DNA of 64,000 bases, taken from the NCBI RefSeq assembly GCF_032268605.1, contig NZ_CP130318.1, forward strand, positions 1,519,001 through 1,583,000. Reading direction: 5' to 3'. Shown here one piece after another: positions 8,602-17,242 of the stretch; position 1 is the stretch's first letter, and each line of letters opens with the position of its first letter. The translations under genes were made by a program, and so were the position numbers. The notes below the pieces were generated by a model. That model was not told where the DNA came from. It ran no database searches and worked only from the letters and a program-made list of their open reading frames with translations. Origin of the DNA: Paenibacillus aurantius. Its GTDB lineage: Bacteria > Bacillota > Bacilli > Paenibacillales > NBRC-103111.

Positions 8602-9834
8602 CTACCTCTCCAATAATTTCTGGAAAGACTTAACCAGACCGGGAAATCGGCCTTCTTCTCTCAGCAGGGAAAGCTCATTTTGGAAAGCCTCATAGGCTCC
8701 CGGCTGATCTTCGAAGAGGACATCGCCCAGATTCTTGACCGGCTGTTCGTTTACCAAACGGTCGGCTATCTTCTCAAACAAAGTCATACTCGAATTTAGA
8801 AACGCCTGGTACTTCTCCGTCGAATCGGAAGTCATTTCTTTGTACTCGGAGACGAGATCGTTTATGGAAACGAAATCCCTGATGCCGAGCAGAAGCAAAG
8901 TATGAAGGCCCACTTCAAAGTCACGGTGCCGCTGGTAAAATTTTCGGTAATTTTTGTAGTTGTCGCTCTTAATGGAGGCGTAGGGTTGAGTGGGATGCTC
9001 CTGATGATAAATAGGAGTGCGGCCGTCATCGAGGAACTTAGCCCCATGCTTGTATAACCGGTAGCCGAATTCCCAATCCTCGAATCCCCAGCCCTCGAAC
9101 CCTTCATAGAAAGGGCCGACCTCCTCATACAGACTTCTCCGGAAAGAAAGACTGTGGGTCACCACACAATACCAAGGCAGATGATACCCTTCGTACCGGC
9201 TGCCGAACTTGCGCAGGACCTCCGGCCGGAGCGGGTCGGTAAAGGTATAGCGATGAAATTTCCTGTTCTTAATGGCCTCTTCTTTCAGAAGCCGGACAGG
9301 CCGGCTCCTCTTTTGGATTCGAGCCGTCAGCTTCCGGATGTTTCTCCTTCTGCTCCAAGAGGTCAATCTCCATTTTTTGCGAAGAAGAGGGCGTTTGCGG
9401 ATAAGGGAGTAGAAATGTTTAAACTGCTTTTTGTTAAAGGCCGGGTGAAGGACGGAGAACATTCCGTTGTGGCCCATGCATCCGGTTACTACAAGATTGT
9501 CTTCTTGGGAATGGTAGCGGTAATGCCTTTCCACATAACGGCGGTGAACCAGCATTTCGGCATCCAGCATAATGATGATTTTTCCGGAAGCGGCGGCAAT
9601 GCCGACATTTTTGGCAGCCGATCGGCCCAAATTCTTATCGGAGCGAATGTAACGGAAAGGAAAGGGAGCTTGGAAACGGCTAAGCTTAGGGGTGCGGTCA
9701 GACGAAGCGTCATCCACAAAAATAACCTCCATCTTGGAAGGATCGAAGGTTTGGTATTTAAGGGCCATTAAGCTGAATAGATTCATCGGATATTTGTTGT
9801 AGGAATTCATGATAATGCTGACCTCGGTACTCAA
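8602..9834 (-). CDS. Glycosyltransferase family 2 protein, paralogue of the next gene
   Basis: A 410-residue GT2 enzyme with EVSIIMNSYN, VDDASSDRT, the DxD-like MLDAEM, and the C-terminal block GWGFEDWEFGYRLY plus YHQEHP. It is clearly related to the 405-residue protein encoded just downstream, and the pair looks like an old tandem duplication. The start is TTG at 9834 with a full AAAGGAGGT box seven bases upstream. The two likely act in sequence on the same glycan. Confidence 0.85.
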   Translation of the reverse strand: MSTEVSIIMNSYNKYPMNLFSLMALKYQTFDPSKMEVIFVDDASSDRTPKLSRFQAPFPFRYIRSDKNLGRSAAKNVGIAAASGKIIIMLDAEMLVHRRYVERHYRYHSQEDNLVVTGCMGHNGMFSVLHPAFNKKQFKHFYSLIRKRPLLRKKWRLTSWSRRRNIRKLTARIQKRSRPVRLLKEEAIKNRKFHRYTFTDPLRPEVLRKFGSRYEGYHLPWYCVVTHSLSFRRSLYEEVGPFYEGFEGWGFEDWEFGYRLYKHGAKFLDDGRTPIYHQEHPTQPYASIKSDNYKNYRKFYQRHRDFEVGLHTLLLLGIRDFVSINDLVSEYKEMTSDSTEKYQAFLNSSMTLFEKIADRLVNEQPVKNLGDVLFEDQPGAYEAFQNELSLLREEGRFPGLVKSFQKLLER

Positions 9835-9890
9835 TCCGGAGACCTCCTTTACGTTTCCCTATTTTCAAGCATGGTTAGTTTAGGTTATGG

Positions 9891-9899
9891 TCCACCCGA
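9891..9899 (-). promoter_or_regulatory. Sigma-K-like -10 element before the GT2 pair
   Basis: On the minus strand CATAACCTA fits CATANNNTA and lies about 57 bases upstream of the TTG start at 9834. No AC-type -35 box was found at the right distance. Confidence 0.3.
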
Positions 9900-9953
9900 A
9901 CTTTGGACACGGCACTTCACCCGTAGACGGCTGATTAGGGTAAGTGCCTGCGT

Positions 9954-9982
9954 TACCCCAACCCTATGTCCCACATAAACTA
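9954..9982 (+). promoter_or_regulatory. Sigma-K-like promoter before the epimerase gene
   Basis: TACC (9954-9957), a spacer of 16 bases, and CATAAACTA (9974-9982) fit the sigma-K pattern AC-N16/17-CATANNNTA. The start codon follows 22 bases later, with AAGGAGGGG between them. Confidence 0.45.
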
Positions 9983-10004
9983 AGGACATAAAGGAGGGGT
10001 TCCA

Positions 10005-11078
10005 TTGGCAGTGGCCTTGATTACCGGCGCCTCGGGTTTAATCGGCTCCGAAGCGGTGGAGTATTTCGCGGGACTCGGATTTACCGTTGTCGGAATAGAT
10101 AATGATATGAGGAAGACCTTTTTCGGGGATTCAGGATCTACCCTATGGAACCGGCGGCGTTTGGAGTCCTTGTTAGGGAAGAGCTATGTTCACTATTCTT
10201 CCGACATTCGGGATAAGGAAGCGGTGGACCAAATCTTTCAGAAGTACGGTTCCGCGATTGACTTAATCATTCATACGGCGGCTCAGCCTTCCCACGATTG
10301 GGCGGCGCGGGATCCGGTCGTCGATTTCGATGTGAATGCGAAGGGAACCCTTCATTTACTGGAGGCCATGAGGCAGCATTGTCCGGAAGCGGTCTTTGTC
10401 TTCACCTCGACTAATAAGGTATACGGGGATAATCCCAACCGGCTGCCTCTTGTAGAACAGAAGCTCCGTTGGGAAATCGATCCCGCCCATCCCTATCAAA
10501 TGGGTATTCCGGAACACCTGAGTGTGGATGGATGCATGCATTCGTTATTCGGCGCATCCAAGCTTTCTGCGGATTTGCTGGTACAGGAATATGGGAAGTA
10601 TTTTAATTTCAAAACGGTTTGTTTCCGGGGAGGCGTGCTGACCGGGTTTCGTCAAGCCGGCGTGGAGCTCCATGGATTTGTCAATTATCTAATGAAATGC
10701 GCGGTTACCGGAACCCCCTATACCATCTATGGCTATAAAGGAAAGCAGGTGAGGGACGTCATTCATTCCCGTGACGTGGTAAGGGCGTTCCACGCTTTCT
10801 ACAGCAGCCCGAGACGCGGGGGAGAAGTCTATAATTTAGGAGGGGGAAGAGAATCCAACGTCTCCCTGCTGGAAGCCATTCAGCTGGCGGAGAAGATTTC
10901 GGGTAACCCCATGGCTTATCAATATTCCGATTCCAGCCGGCAAGGAGATCACATGTGGTATGTAACGGATTTATCTAAATTTAAAGCCCATTATCCGGAT
11001 TGGAAGCTAACGTATGGAATCACCGGCATAATGGAAGAGATGGCCGATCAGAATAAGGAACGGTGGCTGGCACCCTAA
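10005..11078 (+). CDS. NAD-dependent epimerase, CDP-paratose 2-epimerase-like
   Basis: A 357-residue extended SDR. It has the NAD motif TGASGLIG near the N-terminus and the block [15 protein letters not shown], characteristic of the CDP-paratose 2-epimerase (tyvelose) group. At the YxxxK position I read FGASK, so the usual Tyr appears as Phe; whether this holds for the whole subgroup needs an alignment. Start is TTG at 10005 with an excellent AAGGAGGGG box. No CDP-sugar synthesis genes are in the window, so the true substrate may differ. It faces away from the GT2 pair and ends at a strong terminator. Confidence 0.8.
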   Translation: MAVALITGASGLIGSEAVEYFAGLGFTVVGIDNDMRKTFFGDSGSTLWNRRRLESLLGKSYVHYSSDIRDKEAVDQIFQKYGSAIDLIIHTAAQPSHDWAARDPVVDFDVNAKGTLHLLEAMRQHCPEAVFVFTSTNKVYGDNPNRLPLVEQKLRWEIDPAHPYQMGIPEHLSVDGCMHSLFGASKLSADLLVQEYGKYFNFKTVCFRGGVLTGFRQAGVELHGFVNYLMKCAVTGTPYTIYGYKGKQVRDVIHSRDVVRAFHAFYSSPRRGGEVYNLGGGRESNVSLLEAIQLAEKISGNPMAYQYSDSSRQGDHMWYVTDLSKFKAHYPDWKLTYGITGIMEEMADQNKERWLAP

Positions 11079-11105
11079 CCGGAAAAAGAAACAGCATCCC
11101 GCTTG

Positions 11106-11146
11106 CGCCCGACAGAAGGAGAAGGCCTTCCGTTCGGGCGTTTTTT
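11106..11146 (+). terminator. Intrinsic terminator after the epimerase gene
   Basis: CGCCCGA and TCGGGCG enclose an inner GAAGG/CCTTC stem and are followed by TTTTTT (11141-11146). Confidence 0.85.
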
Positions 11147-11217
11147 GAGGTATGCTGTGAAACGTAAAATGACTAACTTAAGGAGCCATGCTCTTCAGAA
11201 AGGTTTGAACCTACACC

Positions 11218-12453
11218 ATGTCGGCTTCCCAATCCCTACCTCTACCCGACGACAGAGAGCGTGCCCGCTCACGCCGTACTTGGATGGCGATCCTGCTCGG
11301 CTCGCTGTCGGCGTTCGGTCCCCTGTCGCTCGACCTGTACCTGCCCGCTCTGCCGGCACTCGAACAAGAACTTCATGCCGGAACCTCGATCATCCAGCTG
11401 ACCTTGACCGCCTGCCTGCTCGGCCTGTCGGTGGGGCAGCTCTTCGCCGGGTCGATCAGCGATGTCCGCGGCCGAAAGGGGCCCCTTATCACAGGCCTCG
11501 TCGTCTATGCCGCCGCGTCGCTCCTCTGTGCCCTGAGCCCGTCGGTCGGCCTGCTGATCGTGCTCCGTTTCCTGCAGGGCTTCGCCGGCGCCGCGGGGAT
11601 CGTCATCTCGCGGGCGGTCGTCCGCGACCTGTATGAAGGCCCGGAGCTGACAAAGTTCTTCTCGCTCCTCATGCTGGTGAACGGAGCCGCGCCAATTCTG
11701 GCGCCTATTGCCGGGGGCCAGTTGCTGAAGCTGATTCCGTGGCAGGGCCTGTTCGTCGTTCTCTCTGTCATCTCCCTCTTGATGCTGGCCGGCGTGCTGC
11801 TGGGCCTGCCCGAAACCCTGCCGGCCGGGCTTCGCTCGGAGGCCGGACTCGGCAACACGCTGCGCACCTTCGGCACCCTCGTGAAGGACCGGGTGTTCAT
11901 GGGCTACGCGCTCGCCCAAGGGCTCGTGACGGCGGCCATGTTCGCCTATATTTCCGGATCTCCCTTCGTCATTCAGGAGATCTACGGGGTCTCCGCCCAA
12001 GGCTTCAGCCTTCTGTTCGCCATGAACGGGGCGGGCATCATTCTGGCGGGACAGGTCACCGGCCGTCTGGCGGCCAAGGTGGGAGAGAAGCGCCTGCTGA
12101 TCGCCGGGCTGCTCCTTGCAGCCCTAGGGGGAGTCAGCCTGCTTATCGTTCTGGCCTGGAAAGCCCCGCTGCCCTGGATTCTGCCTCCGTTGTTTCTCGT
12201 CGTCTCCTGCGTGGGGATCGTATCGACAGCCGGCTTCTCGCTGGCCATGCAGAATCATGGCCGTACCGCGGGGAGTGCCTCGGCCCTGCTCGGACTGATG
12301 TCCCTGCTGTTCGGAGCGCTGGTCGCTCCGCTGGTGGGGCTCGGAGGGAGCGGGACGGCGCTGCCGATGGGACTGGTCATAGCCGCCGCGGATATCGGCT
12401 CGGTGCTCGTCTATGTCTTCCTCATTCATCGCCGTATGGGTTCAAGATCCTAA
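11218..12453 (+). CDS. Bcr/CflA-type drug-resistance MFS transporter
   Basis: A 411-residue major facilitator protein with about twelve membrane segments. The start of the first helix, LGSLSAFGPLSLDLYLPALP, is characteristic of the Bcr/CflA subfamily of proton-driven drug exporters. The loop 2-3 motif appears as GSISDVRGRKGPL. The N-terminus is an unusually polar arginine-rich tail of about 20 residues. The ribosome binding site before the ATG is weak (AGAAAGG). The gene is alone between two terminators. The substrate cannot be read from the sequence. Confidence 0.88.
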   Translation: MSASQSLPLPDDRERARSRRTWMAILLGSLSAFGPLSLDLYLPALPALEQELHAGTSIIQLTLTACLLGLSVGQLFAGSISDVRGRKGPLITGLVVYAAASLLCALSPSVGLLIVLRFLQGFAGAAGIVISRAVVRDLYEGPELTKFFSLLMLVNGAAPILAPIAGGQLLKLIPWQGLFVVLSVISLLMLAGVLLGLPETLPAGLRSEAGLGNTLRTFGTLVKDRVFMGYALAQGLVTAAMFAYISGSPFVIQEIYGVSAQGFSLLFAMNGAGIILAGQVTGRLAAKVGEKRLLIAGLLLAALGGVSLLIVLAWKAPLPWILPPLFLVVSCVGIVSTAGFSLAMQNHGRTAGSASALLGLMSLLFGALVAPLVGLGGSGTALPMGLVIAAADIGSVLVYVFLIHRRMGSRS

Positions 12454-12471
12454 AGCCCGCGGCTTACCGAT

Positions 12472-12506
12472 ACCGGCTTCCCTTTACGAAGGGGGGCCGG
12501 TTTTTT
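12472..12506 (+). terminator. Intrinsic terminator after the MFS gene
   Basis: ACCGGC pairs with GCCGGT around an inner CCC/GGG stem, followed by TTTTTT (12501-12506). Confidence 0.8.
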
Positions 12507-12718
12507 GGTGTGTTTAGGAAAGGAAATCCCTCGAAGGCTCTCGGCATAAGGGTCCGTTCAGAAGGAGGGGAAGCCACCCGGAATTCTTTCGGACCTGGAG
12601 GCAGGAAGAATAAATGGTAGTTTTGACGATTTGGTGAACGGGAATTATAATGAGGGTGATGGTGGAAGCGCTTACGAAGCTTGTCCGCCGTCCATTCCAC
12701 TGCTGGAGGTCGTATGCC

Positions 12719-13024
12719 ATGGCTCAAAAAGGAATTGACTTCACCGAGGTTGCCCGGTCGGCTCCCTTCCGGAAGCTGATGAGCAGCAAGAAAAGATTTA
12801 TCCTGCCGTGGACGCTGTTCTTCTTCGCCTTCTATTTCACGCTGCCGATCCTCACCTCGTACACCACCGTTCTCAACAAGCCGGCCTTCGGTCCCGTCTC
12901 GTGGGCATGGGTGTTTGCCTTCGCCCAATTTCTGATGACGTGGGCCTTGTGCGTGCTTTATTCGAGGAAAGCGGCCGAATTCGACCGGATGGTGCAGGAC
13001 GTCCGGCGCGGAATGGGGAGGTAA
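12719..13024 (+). CDS. DUF485 membrane protein, symporter partner
   Basis: A 101-residue protein with two hydrophobic segments (ILPWTLFFFAFYFTLPILTS and a second around WVFAFAQFLMTWALCVLY). It matches DUF485, whose members (YjcH in E. coli, YwcB in B. subtilis) are encoded next to ActP/YwcA-type symporters. The open frame runs from 12650, but GGAGGT eight bases before the ATG at 12719 and the family N-terminus decide the start. The symporter gene follows after three bases. Its role is unproven; it probably assists the symporter. Confidence 0.88.
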   Translation: MAQKGIDFTEVARSAPFRKLMSSKKRFILPWTLFFFAFYFTLPILTSYTTVLNKPAFGPVSWAWVFAFAQFLMTWALCVLYSRKAAEFDRMVQDVRRGMGR

Positions 13025-13027
13025 CCT

Positions 13028-14569
13028 ATGGGATCCATTAACACGACCGCCTTTCTGCTCTTTCTGGCCATTGTTCTGCTGACTATCGTTATTACCTATT
13101 TTGCCGCCAAAAAAACAAATTCCACCTCCGACTTCTATACCGCCGGGGGTGGGCTGAAGGGCTACCAGAACGGGCTTGCCATCGCCGGGGATTACATGTC
13201 CGCCGCCTCCTTCTTGGGCATTGCGGGGACGATCGCCCTTTCGGGGTTTGACGGTTTCTTCTACAGCATAGGGTTTCTCGTGGCTTATCTGGTGGTGCTC
13301 TATCTGGTGGCGGAGCCGCTCAGGAACCTGGGCAAATACACAATGGCGGATATGATCGCCGCCCGTTTCGACGACAAAAAGGTGCGGGGAGTCGCCGCCC
13401 TGAACACGGTTACCATCTCGATTTTCTACATGATCGCCCAGCTGGTGGGGGCGGGCTCGCTGATCAAGCTGCTGCTCGGTCTTGACTACCTGACATCCGT
13501 GACGATCGTCGGGGTTCTGATGACCCTCTACGTCGTCTTCGGGGGAATGACCGCCACCTCCTGGGTGCAGATCACCAAGGCCGTGCTCCTTATGGGAGGA
13601 ACGTTTATCATCTCGCTGATCGTGTTTGCGAAGTTTCATTTTTCCGTGACCGAGATGTTCCAGTCGCTCCAGACGGCTACCCCGCTCGGAGAAAAATATT
13701 TGAACCCCGGCAACAAATACAAGGTGCCGCTCGACACCTTGTCGCTTAACTTGGCACTGGTGCTGGGCACGGCCGGACTGCCGCACATTCTGACGCGGTT
13801 CTTCACCGTCAAGGACGCCCCGACCGCCCGCAGCTCCGTCGTCTATGCGACCTGGCTGATCGGTATCTTCTACGTCATGACGGTATTCCTCGGCTTCGGG
13901 GCGGCTCAGTTCGTCGGCGCGAAGGAGATCACCGCGGCCGATCCGGGCGGCAACATGGCGGCTCCGCTGCTCGCCAAGGCGCTTGGCGGCGACTTCCTCT
14001 TCGCGTTCATCTCGGCCGTCGCCTTCGCCACCATTCTAGCGGTGGTGACCGGCCTCGTGCTCTCCGCGGCTTCGGCGTTCGCCCATGATTTCTACACGCA
14101 CATCGTCCGCCGCGGGAACGCAACGGAGAAGGAGCAGATGACCGCCGCCCGCTGGGCATCCGTAGCGGTCTCCGTCATCTCGATCCTTCTGGCGCTCGCC
14201 GCCCAGAAGCTGAACGTGGCGTTCCTCGTTTCCCTCGCGTTCGCGGTGGCGGCCAGCGCGAATCTGCCGGTCATTCTCTTCACGATCTTCTGGCGCCGCT
14301 TCAATACCGCCGGAGCCGTGACCGGGATGCTGACGGGGCTGATCAGCGCCATCGTGCTGGTGGCCGTAAGCCCGAGCGTCTGGAGCCCGGCGGGCAAGGC
14401 GATTTTCACGGGGGATCCGCTCATTACGCTGACGAACCCGGGCATCATTTCCATTCCGCTCGGCTTCCTCGGGGCCATCGTCGGAACCCTGCTCTCCAGC
14501 CGTCCGTCCTCCAGCGCCAAATTCGATGAAATTCTGGTGAAGGCGAATACGGGGTACCGGGAGATGTAA
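13028..14569 (+). CDS. Sodium:solute symporter (ActP/YwcA type)
   Basis: A 513-residue protein with about thirteen membrane segments of the SSS family. The N-terminal stretch with TNSTSDFYTAGGGLKG and GDYMSAASFLGIAG is typical of the acetate/monocarboxylate permease branch. Later blocks GLPHILTRFFTVKDA and the DUF485 partner upstream support it. It likely imports acetate or another short carboxylate with sodium. GGGGAGG precedes the ATG and overlaps the end of the DUF485 gene. Confidence 0.88.
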   Translation: MGSINTTAFLLFLAIVLLTIVITYFAAKKTNSTSDFYTAGGGLKGYQNGLAIAGDYMSAASFLGIAGTIALSGFDGFFYSIGFLVAYLVVLYLVAEPLRNLGKYTMADMIAARFDDKKVRGVAALNTVTISIFYMIAQLVGAGSLIKLLLGLDYLTSVTIVGVLMTLYVVFGGMTATSWVQITKAVLLMGGTFIISLIVFAKFHFSVTEMFQSLQTATPLGEKYLNPGNKYKVPLDTLSLNLALVLGTAGLPHILTRFFTVKDAPTARSSVVYATWLIGIFYVMTVFLGFGAAQFVGAKEITAADPGGNMAAPLLAKALGGDFLFAFISAVAFATILAVVTGLVLSAASAFAHDFYTHIVRRGNATEKEQMTAARWASVAVSVISILLALAAQKLNVAFLVSLAFAVAASANLPVILFTIFWRRFNTAGAVTGMLTGLISAIVLVAVSPSVWSPAGKAIFTGDPLITLTNPGIISIPLGFLGAIVGTLLSSRPSSSAKFDEILVKANTGYREM

Positions 14570-14909
14570 GGGGGGAGGGCGTGTGCCCTTCCCTTCGTTA
14601 CGGGACCTTCGATGGCTGAACGGGTGGTCGGGAGAGGTCAGGAGGGAGGCTTTCCTGGTGTCTAACCGTTGAATGAGCTTCCTCATCCCACGCCCCCCGC
14701 ATACAGTTAGTAAGGCTTGAGCCGTCCCGCCCGTCGTTGAACGGGGGACGGTTTTTTTGATGGGCAGAGGCGGTGGTTATCGCGATTGCCCTTCCTTGGG
14801 AGTCGGATTCATAAGACGAACGGAGCCGGGAAGATTAGGAAAGAACGAAAATGGGTTAATCTATAACCATAGATTGGCATGGCCAATCGCTCGAAAGGGA
14901 GGGAAGGGA
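14570..14909. other. Intergenic stretch of 340 bases
   Basis: No convincing gene. It holds the terminator at 14722-14758 and two short palindromes just before the next gene: AATCTAT (14858-14864) with ATAGATT (14869-14875), and TTGGC (14874-14878) with GCCAA (14882-14886). These could be an operator, but no regulator is encoded beside them. Confidence 0.5.
14722..14758 (+). terminator. Intrinsic terminator after the symporter gene
   Basis: CCGTCC, then CCCGT, pair with ACGGG and GACGG; TTTTTTT follows directly. Confidence 0.85.
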
Positions 14910-15206
14910 ATGAGCCTATTGCTTGCCGTGGGAGTCGTGCTCGGGCCGGTTCTGCTGCTTGCCGCGGAGTGGATAGCGGGGAGGTACCGCTGGCTGTCCG
15001 ACGCCCTGGCTTGGGTCGCCGCCGTGGTTTTCGGCATCATCGCGGCTCAGGCGGTCTACGAAATCCGCCGGGATGGAACCGTTTTTATGACCAACGTACA
15101 TAAGGTATTCGAGAATGAGCTTTTCCTGCTGGCCGGGGCTTATTTGGGTCTCTACGGCATCGCCCGGATTCTGCACGGGCTGCTTCTACGGCTTCGGGAG
15201 GAGTAG
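14910..15206 (+). CDS. Small membrane protein of unknown function
   Basis: A 98-residue protein with three likely membrane helices (LLLAVGVVLGPVLLLAAEW, ALAWVAAVVFGIIAAQAVY, and LFLLAGAYLGLYGIARIL). A polar loop with RRDGTVFMTNVHKVFENE separates the last two. I do not recognise the family. The frame is open from 14757, but GGGAGGGAAGGGA directly before the ATG at 14910 marks the start. The short palindromes immediately upstream could regulate it. Confidence 0.65.
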   Translation: MSLLLAVGVVLGPVLLLAAEWIAGRYRWLSDALAWVAAVVFGIIAAQAVYEIRRDGTVFMTNVHKVFENELFLLAGAYLGLYGIARILHGLLLRLREE

Positions 15207-15276
15207 GGAGGGAATATTTTGCAGGAAAGGTGGAACTCTTTAAGGTAGACTAACGTTAAGGAGAGTGTCACCGATT

Positions 15277-15639
15277 ATGCCGAACAACCTCACGGAAGAG
15301 AAGGTAGGGGCGTACAAAATAGGAGTAGGCCATCTGCAGGAGCATGCTCCGGGAATGGTCGAAGCCTACAACCGGTTTACCGGGGAATGCTTCGCGGAAG
15401 GGGCCGTCGACGCCAAAACCAAGCAGCTGATCGCCCTGGGCATCAGCCTGTTCGCCAACAATGAAGTCTGCACGCTTGTGCATGTGAACGAAGCGCTCCA
15501 GGAAGGAGCCAGCTCCGAGGAGATTATGGAAACCGTGGCGGTGGCGGCTGCGGTCGGAGGCGGGCATGCCATGTCCCAGGGAGTAACCCGGGTCCAGCAG
15601 GCGCTTTCCTCGGCAGAGTCCACTTCCTCTTCCCACTAA
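15277..15639 (+). CDS. Carboxymuconolactone decarboxylase (AhpD-like) family protein
   Basis: A 120-residue single-domain CMD protein. The core stretch DAKTKQLIALGISLFANN leads to VCTLVHVNEALQEGAS. The usual redox motif CxxCxxH is reduced to one cysteine (C-T-L-V-H), so AhpD-like disulfide peroxidase chemistry is doubtful. AAGGAG at 15258-15263 lies 13 bases before the ATG at 15277; a GTG at 15265 is too close to that box. Such single-Cys CMD proteins are common in Bacillales and their function is not established. Confidence 0.8.
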   Translation: MPNNLTEEKVGAYKIGVGHLQEHAPGMVEAYNRFTGECFAEGAVDAKTKQLIALGISLFANNEVCTLVHVNEALQEGASSEEIMETVAVAAAVGGGHAMSQGVTRVQQALSSAESTSSSH

Positions 15640-15669
15640 GGCAGTCCGGTGGCCGATAGGAGGAATACC

Positions 15670-17037
15670 ATGACCAAGCTTAATCCCACGAATCATACTT
15701 ACAAAAGGAACGCAGCCAGAGCCTGGAGAAGGGCCGCCGGCTGCGTTCTTCTGGCCGGCCTTCTTGCGGCCGGAGGCTGCGGGCCGAAAGGAGGAGGGCA
15801 GGGGGCCGGAGCGGCTTCGGCGTCTCCGCCTCCCGTATCATCGCCCGGGACCACCGCCTCCGTCACGAGCACCCCGTCCGCGGCCTCGACGCCGCCTGCG
15901 GGGCCGACCCCGACAGCGGCTGCCGTTTCGCCGACTCCGCCGCCTGATGCCATCCGGGAGAAGCTCCGGGCCATGACGCGGGAGGAGAAGGTCGGCCAGC
16001 TCGTGCTGGTTGGCATGGACGGGAGGGAGACCAATGCGCAGACGAAGGAGCTCATCCGCACCTATAAGGTGGGCGGCTTCATCTTCTTCAAGGTCAACCT
16101 GACCGGCACGGACCAGGCTCTTCGCCTGTTTACGTCCCTGAAGGATACAAACCGGGCCTCGAGCTCCATCCCGTTGTGGATGAGCGTAGATGAGGAGGGA
16201 GGCCGGGTGACGCGGCTTCCGGACGAATTCGAGAAATTTCCGAGCATGGGGAGCCTCGGGAAGAAGAACAGCAGTGACCTCACCCGCCAGGTCGGGAAGC
16301 TGATCGGCCGGGAGTTGGCCGGCTTCGGGCTTAATACCGACTTCGCCCCCGTGCTCGATGTGAACAGCAACCCGGATAACCCGGTCATCGGCGACCGATC
16401 CTTCGGAAGCAGTGCCGAACGGGTATCCCGGCTCGGCGTGGCGGAGATGAAAGGGCTGCAGAGCGAAGGGATTCTGTCCGTGGTGAAGCACTTCCCCGGC
16501 CACGGCGATACGTCGGTGGATTCGCACATCGGCCTTCCCGTCGTCCCGTATGACATGGACCGGCTGAAGAAGCTGGAGCTCGTGCCCTTTGCCGAGGCGG
16601 TCAAGAACGGGGCCGACGCCGTAATGGTGGCCCACCTGCTTCTTCCGAAGCTGGATAGCAAGCATCCCGCCTCGTTCTCGAAGGCGGTCATCACCGACGT
16701 TCTCCGCAAGCAGCTCGGCTTCGGCGGAGTGGTCTTTACGGATGACATGACGATGGGGGCGGTCGTCAAAAACTATTCCATCGGGCAGGCGGCGGTTCAA
16801 GCCATTCTGGCCGGAGGGGACATTGTCCTTGTCGGGCATGATTTCGAGAAGCAGACTACCGTCATCCAGGCCCTGCGAAAAGCCGCAGCGGACGGGACCC
16901 TCTCGGAGGAAAGGCTGGACGAATCCGTCTACCGGATTCTGAAGCTGAAGGCCAAGTATGGGGTTACCGACGCCCGCCCTTCCGGACCGGACGTGAAGGC
17001 GATCAATGCCGACATCCGGAAGCTACTGGCTCCCTAG
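15670..17037 (+). CDS. Glycoside hydrolase family 3 lipoprotein, beta-N-acetylhexosaminidase-like
   Basis: A 455-residue exported protein. A signal peptide ends in a lipobox (LLAAGGC), followed by a Ser/Pro/Ala/Thr-rich linker of about 60 residues. The single GH3 N-terminal domain carries KHFPGHGDTSVDSH, the NagZ-type signature holding the His/Asp catalytic dyad. The nucleophile is expected in FTDDMTMG. There is no GH3 C-terminal domain. It likely removes N-acetylglucosamine from muropeptides on the outer face of the membrane. AGGAGG precedes the ATG at 15670. Confidence 0.9.
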   Translation: MTKLNPTNHTYKRNAARAWRRAAGCVLLAGLLAAGGCGPKGGGQGAGAASASPPPVSSPGTTASVTSTPSAASTPPAGPTPTAAAVSPTPPPDAIREKLRAMTREEKVGQLVLVGMDGRETNAQTKELIRTYKVGGFIFFKVNLTGTDQALRLFTSLKDTNRASSSIPLWMSVDEEGGRVTRLPDEFEKFPSMGSLGKKNSSDLTRQVGKLIGRELAGFGLNTDFAPVLDVNSNPDNPVIGDRSFGSSAERVSRLGVAEMKGLQSEGILSVVKHFPGHGDTSVDSHIGLPVVPYDMDRLKKLELVPFAEAVKNGADAVMVAHLLLPKLDSKHPASFSKAVITDVLRKQLGFGGVVFTDDMTMGAVVKNYSIGQAAVQAILAGGDIVLVGHDFEKQTTVIQALRKAAADGTLSEERLDESVYRILKLKAKYGVTDARPSGPDVKAINADIRKLLAP

Positions 17038-17083
17038 GGAGCGATTTCCGCCTCAAGAAGAGAAACGTTAGTTCAGCGATCCA

Positions 17084-17120
17084 GGGAGCAGCTTGCCGCC
17101 ACGGCAGCTGCTCCTTCTGT
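17084..17120 (+). terminator. Weak hairpin after the GH3 gene
   Basis: GGAGCAGC pairs with GCTGCTCC and TGCC with GGCA around CCAC. Only a poor T stretch follows, so termination is uncertain. Confidence 0.4.
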
Positions 17121-17170
17121 CGTTGCTAAAGGGCAGTAAATGGCAGTCTATTTTCCCCGAAAAAGATTTC

Positions 17171-17199
17171 TTGACTCTAAGAGAAGAAGCCTTTACATT
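17171..17199 (+). promoter_or_regulatory. Vegetative-type promoter of the ArsR-rhodanese operon
   Basis: TTGACT (17171-17176) and TACATT (17194-17199) are 17 bases apart. The palindrome at 17202-17229 covers the expected start of transcription. Confidence 0.65.
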
Positions 17200-17201
17200 G
17201 A

Positions 17202-17229
17202 AACTATTCAAGTAATTAATTGAATAGTT
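17202..17229 (+). promoter_or_regulatory. Palindromic operator, probable ArsR-family binding site
   Basis: AACTATTCAA (17202-17211) and TTGAATAGTT (17220-17229) are perfect inverted arms around GTAATTAA. The palindrome lies between the -10 box and the start codon of the regulator, so repressor binding would block the promoter. This is the usual autoregulation layout of ArsR/SmtB proteins. Confidence 0.75.
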
Positions 17230-17242
17230 GAGGTGTTATTAC

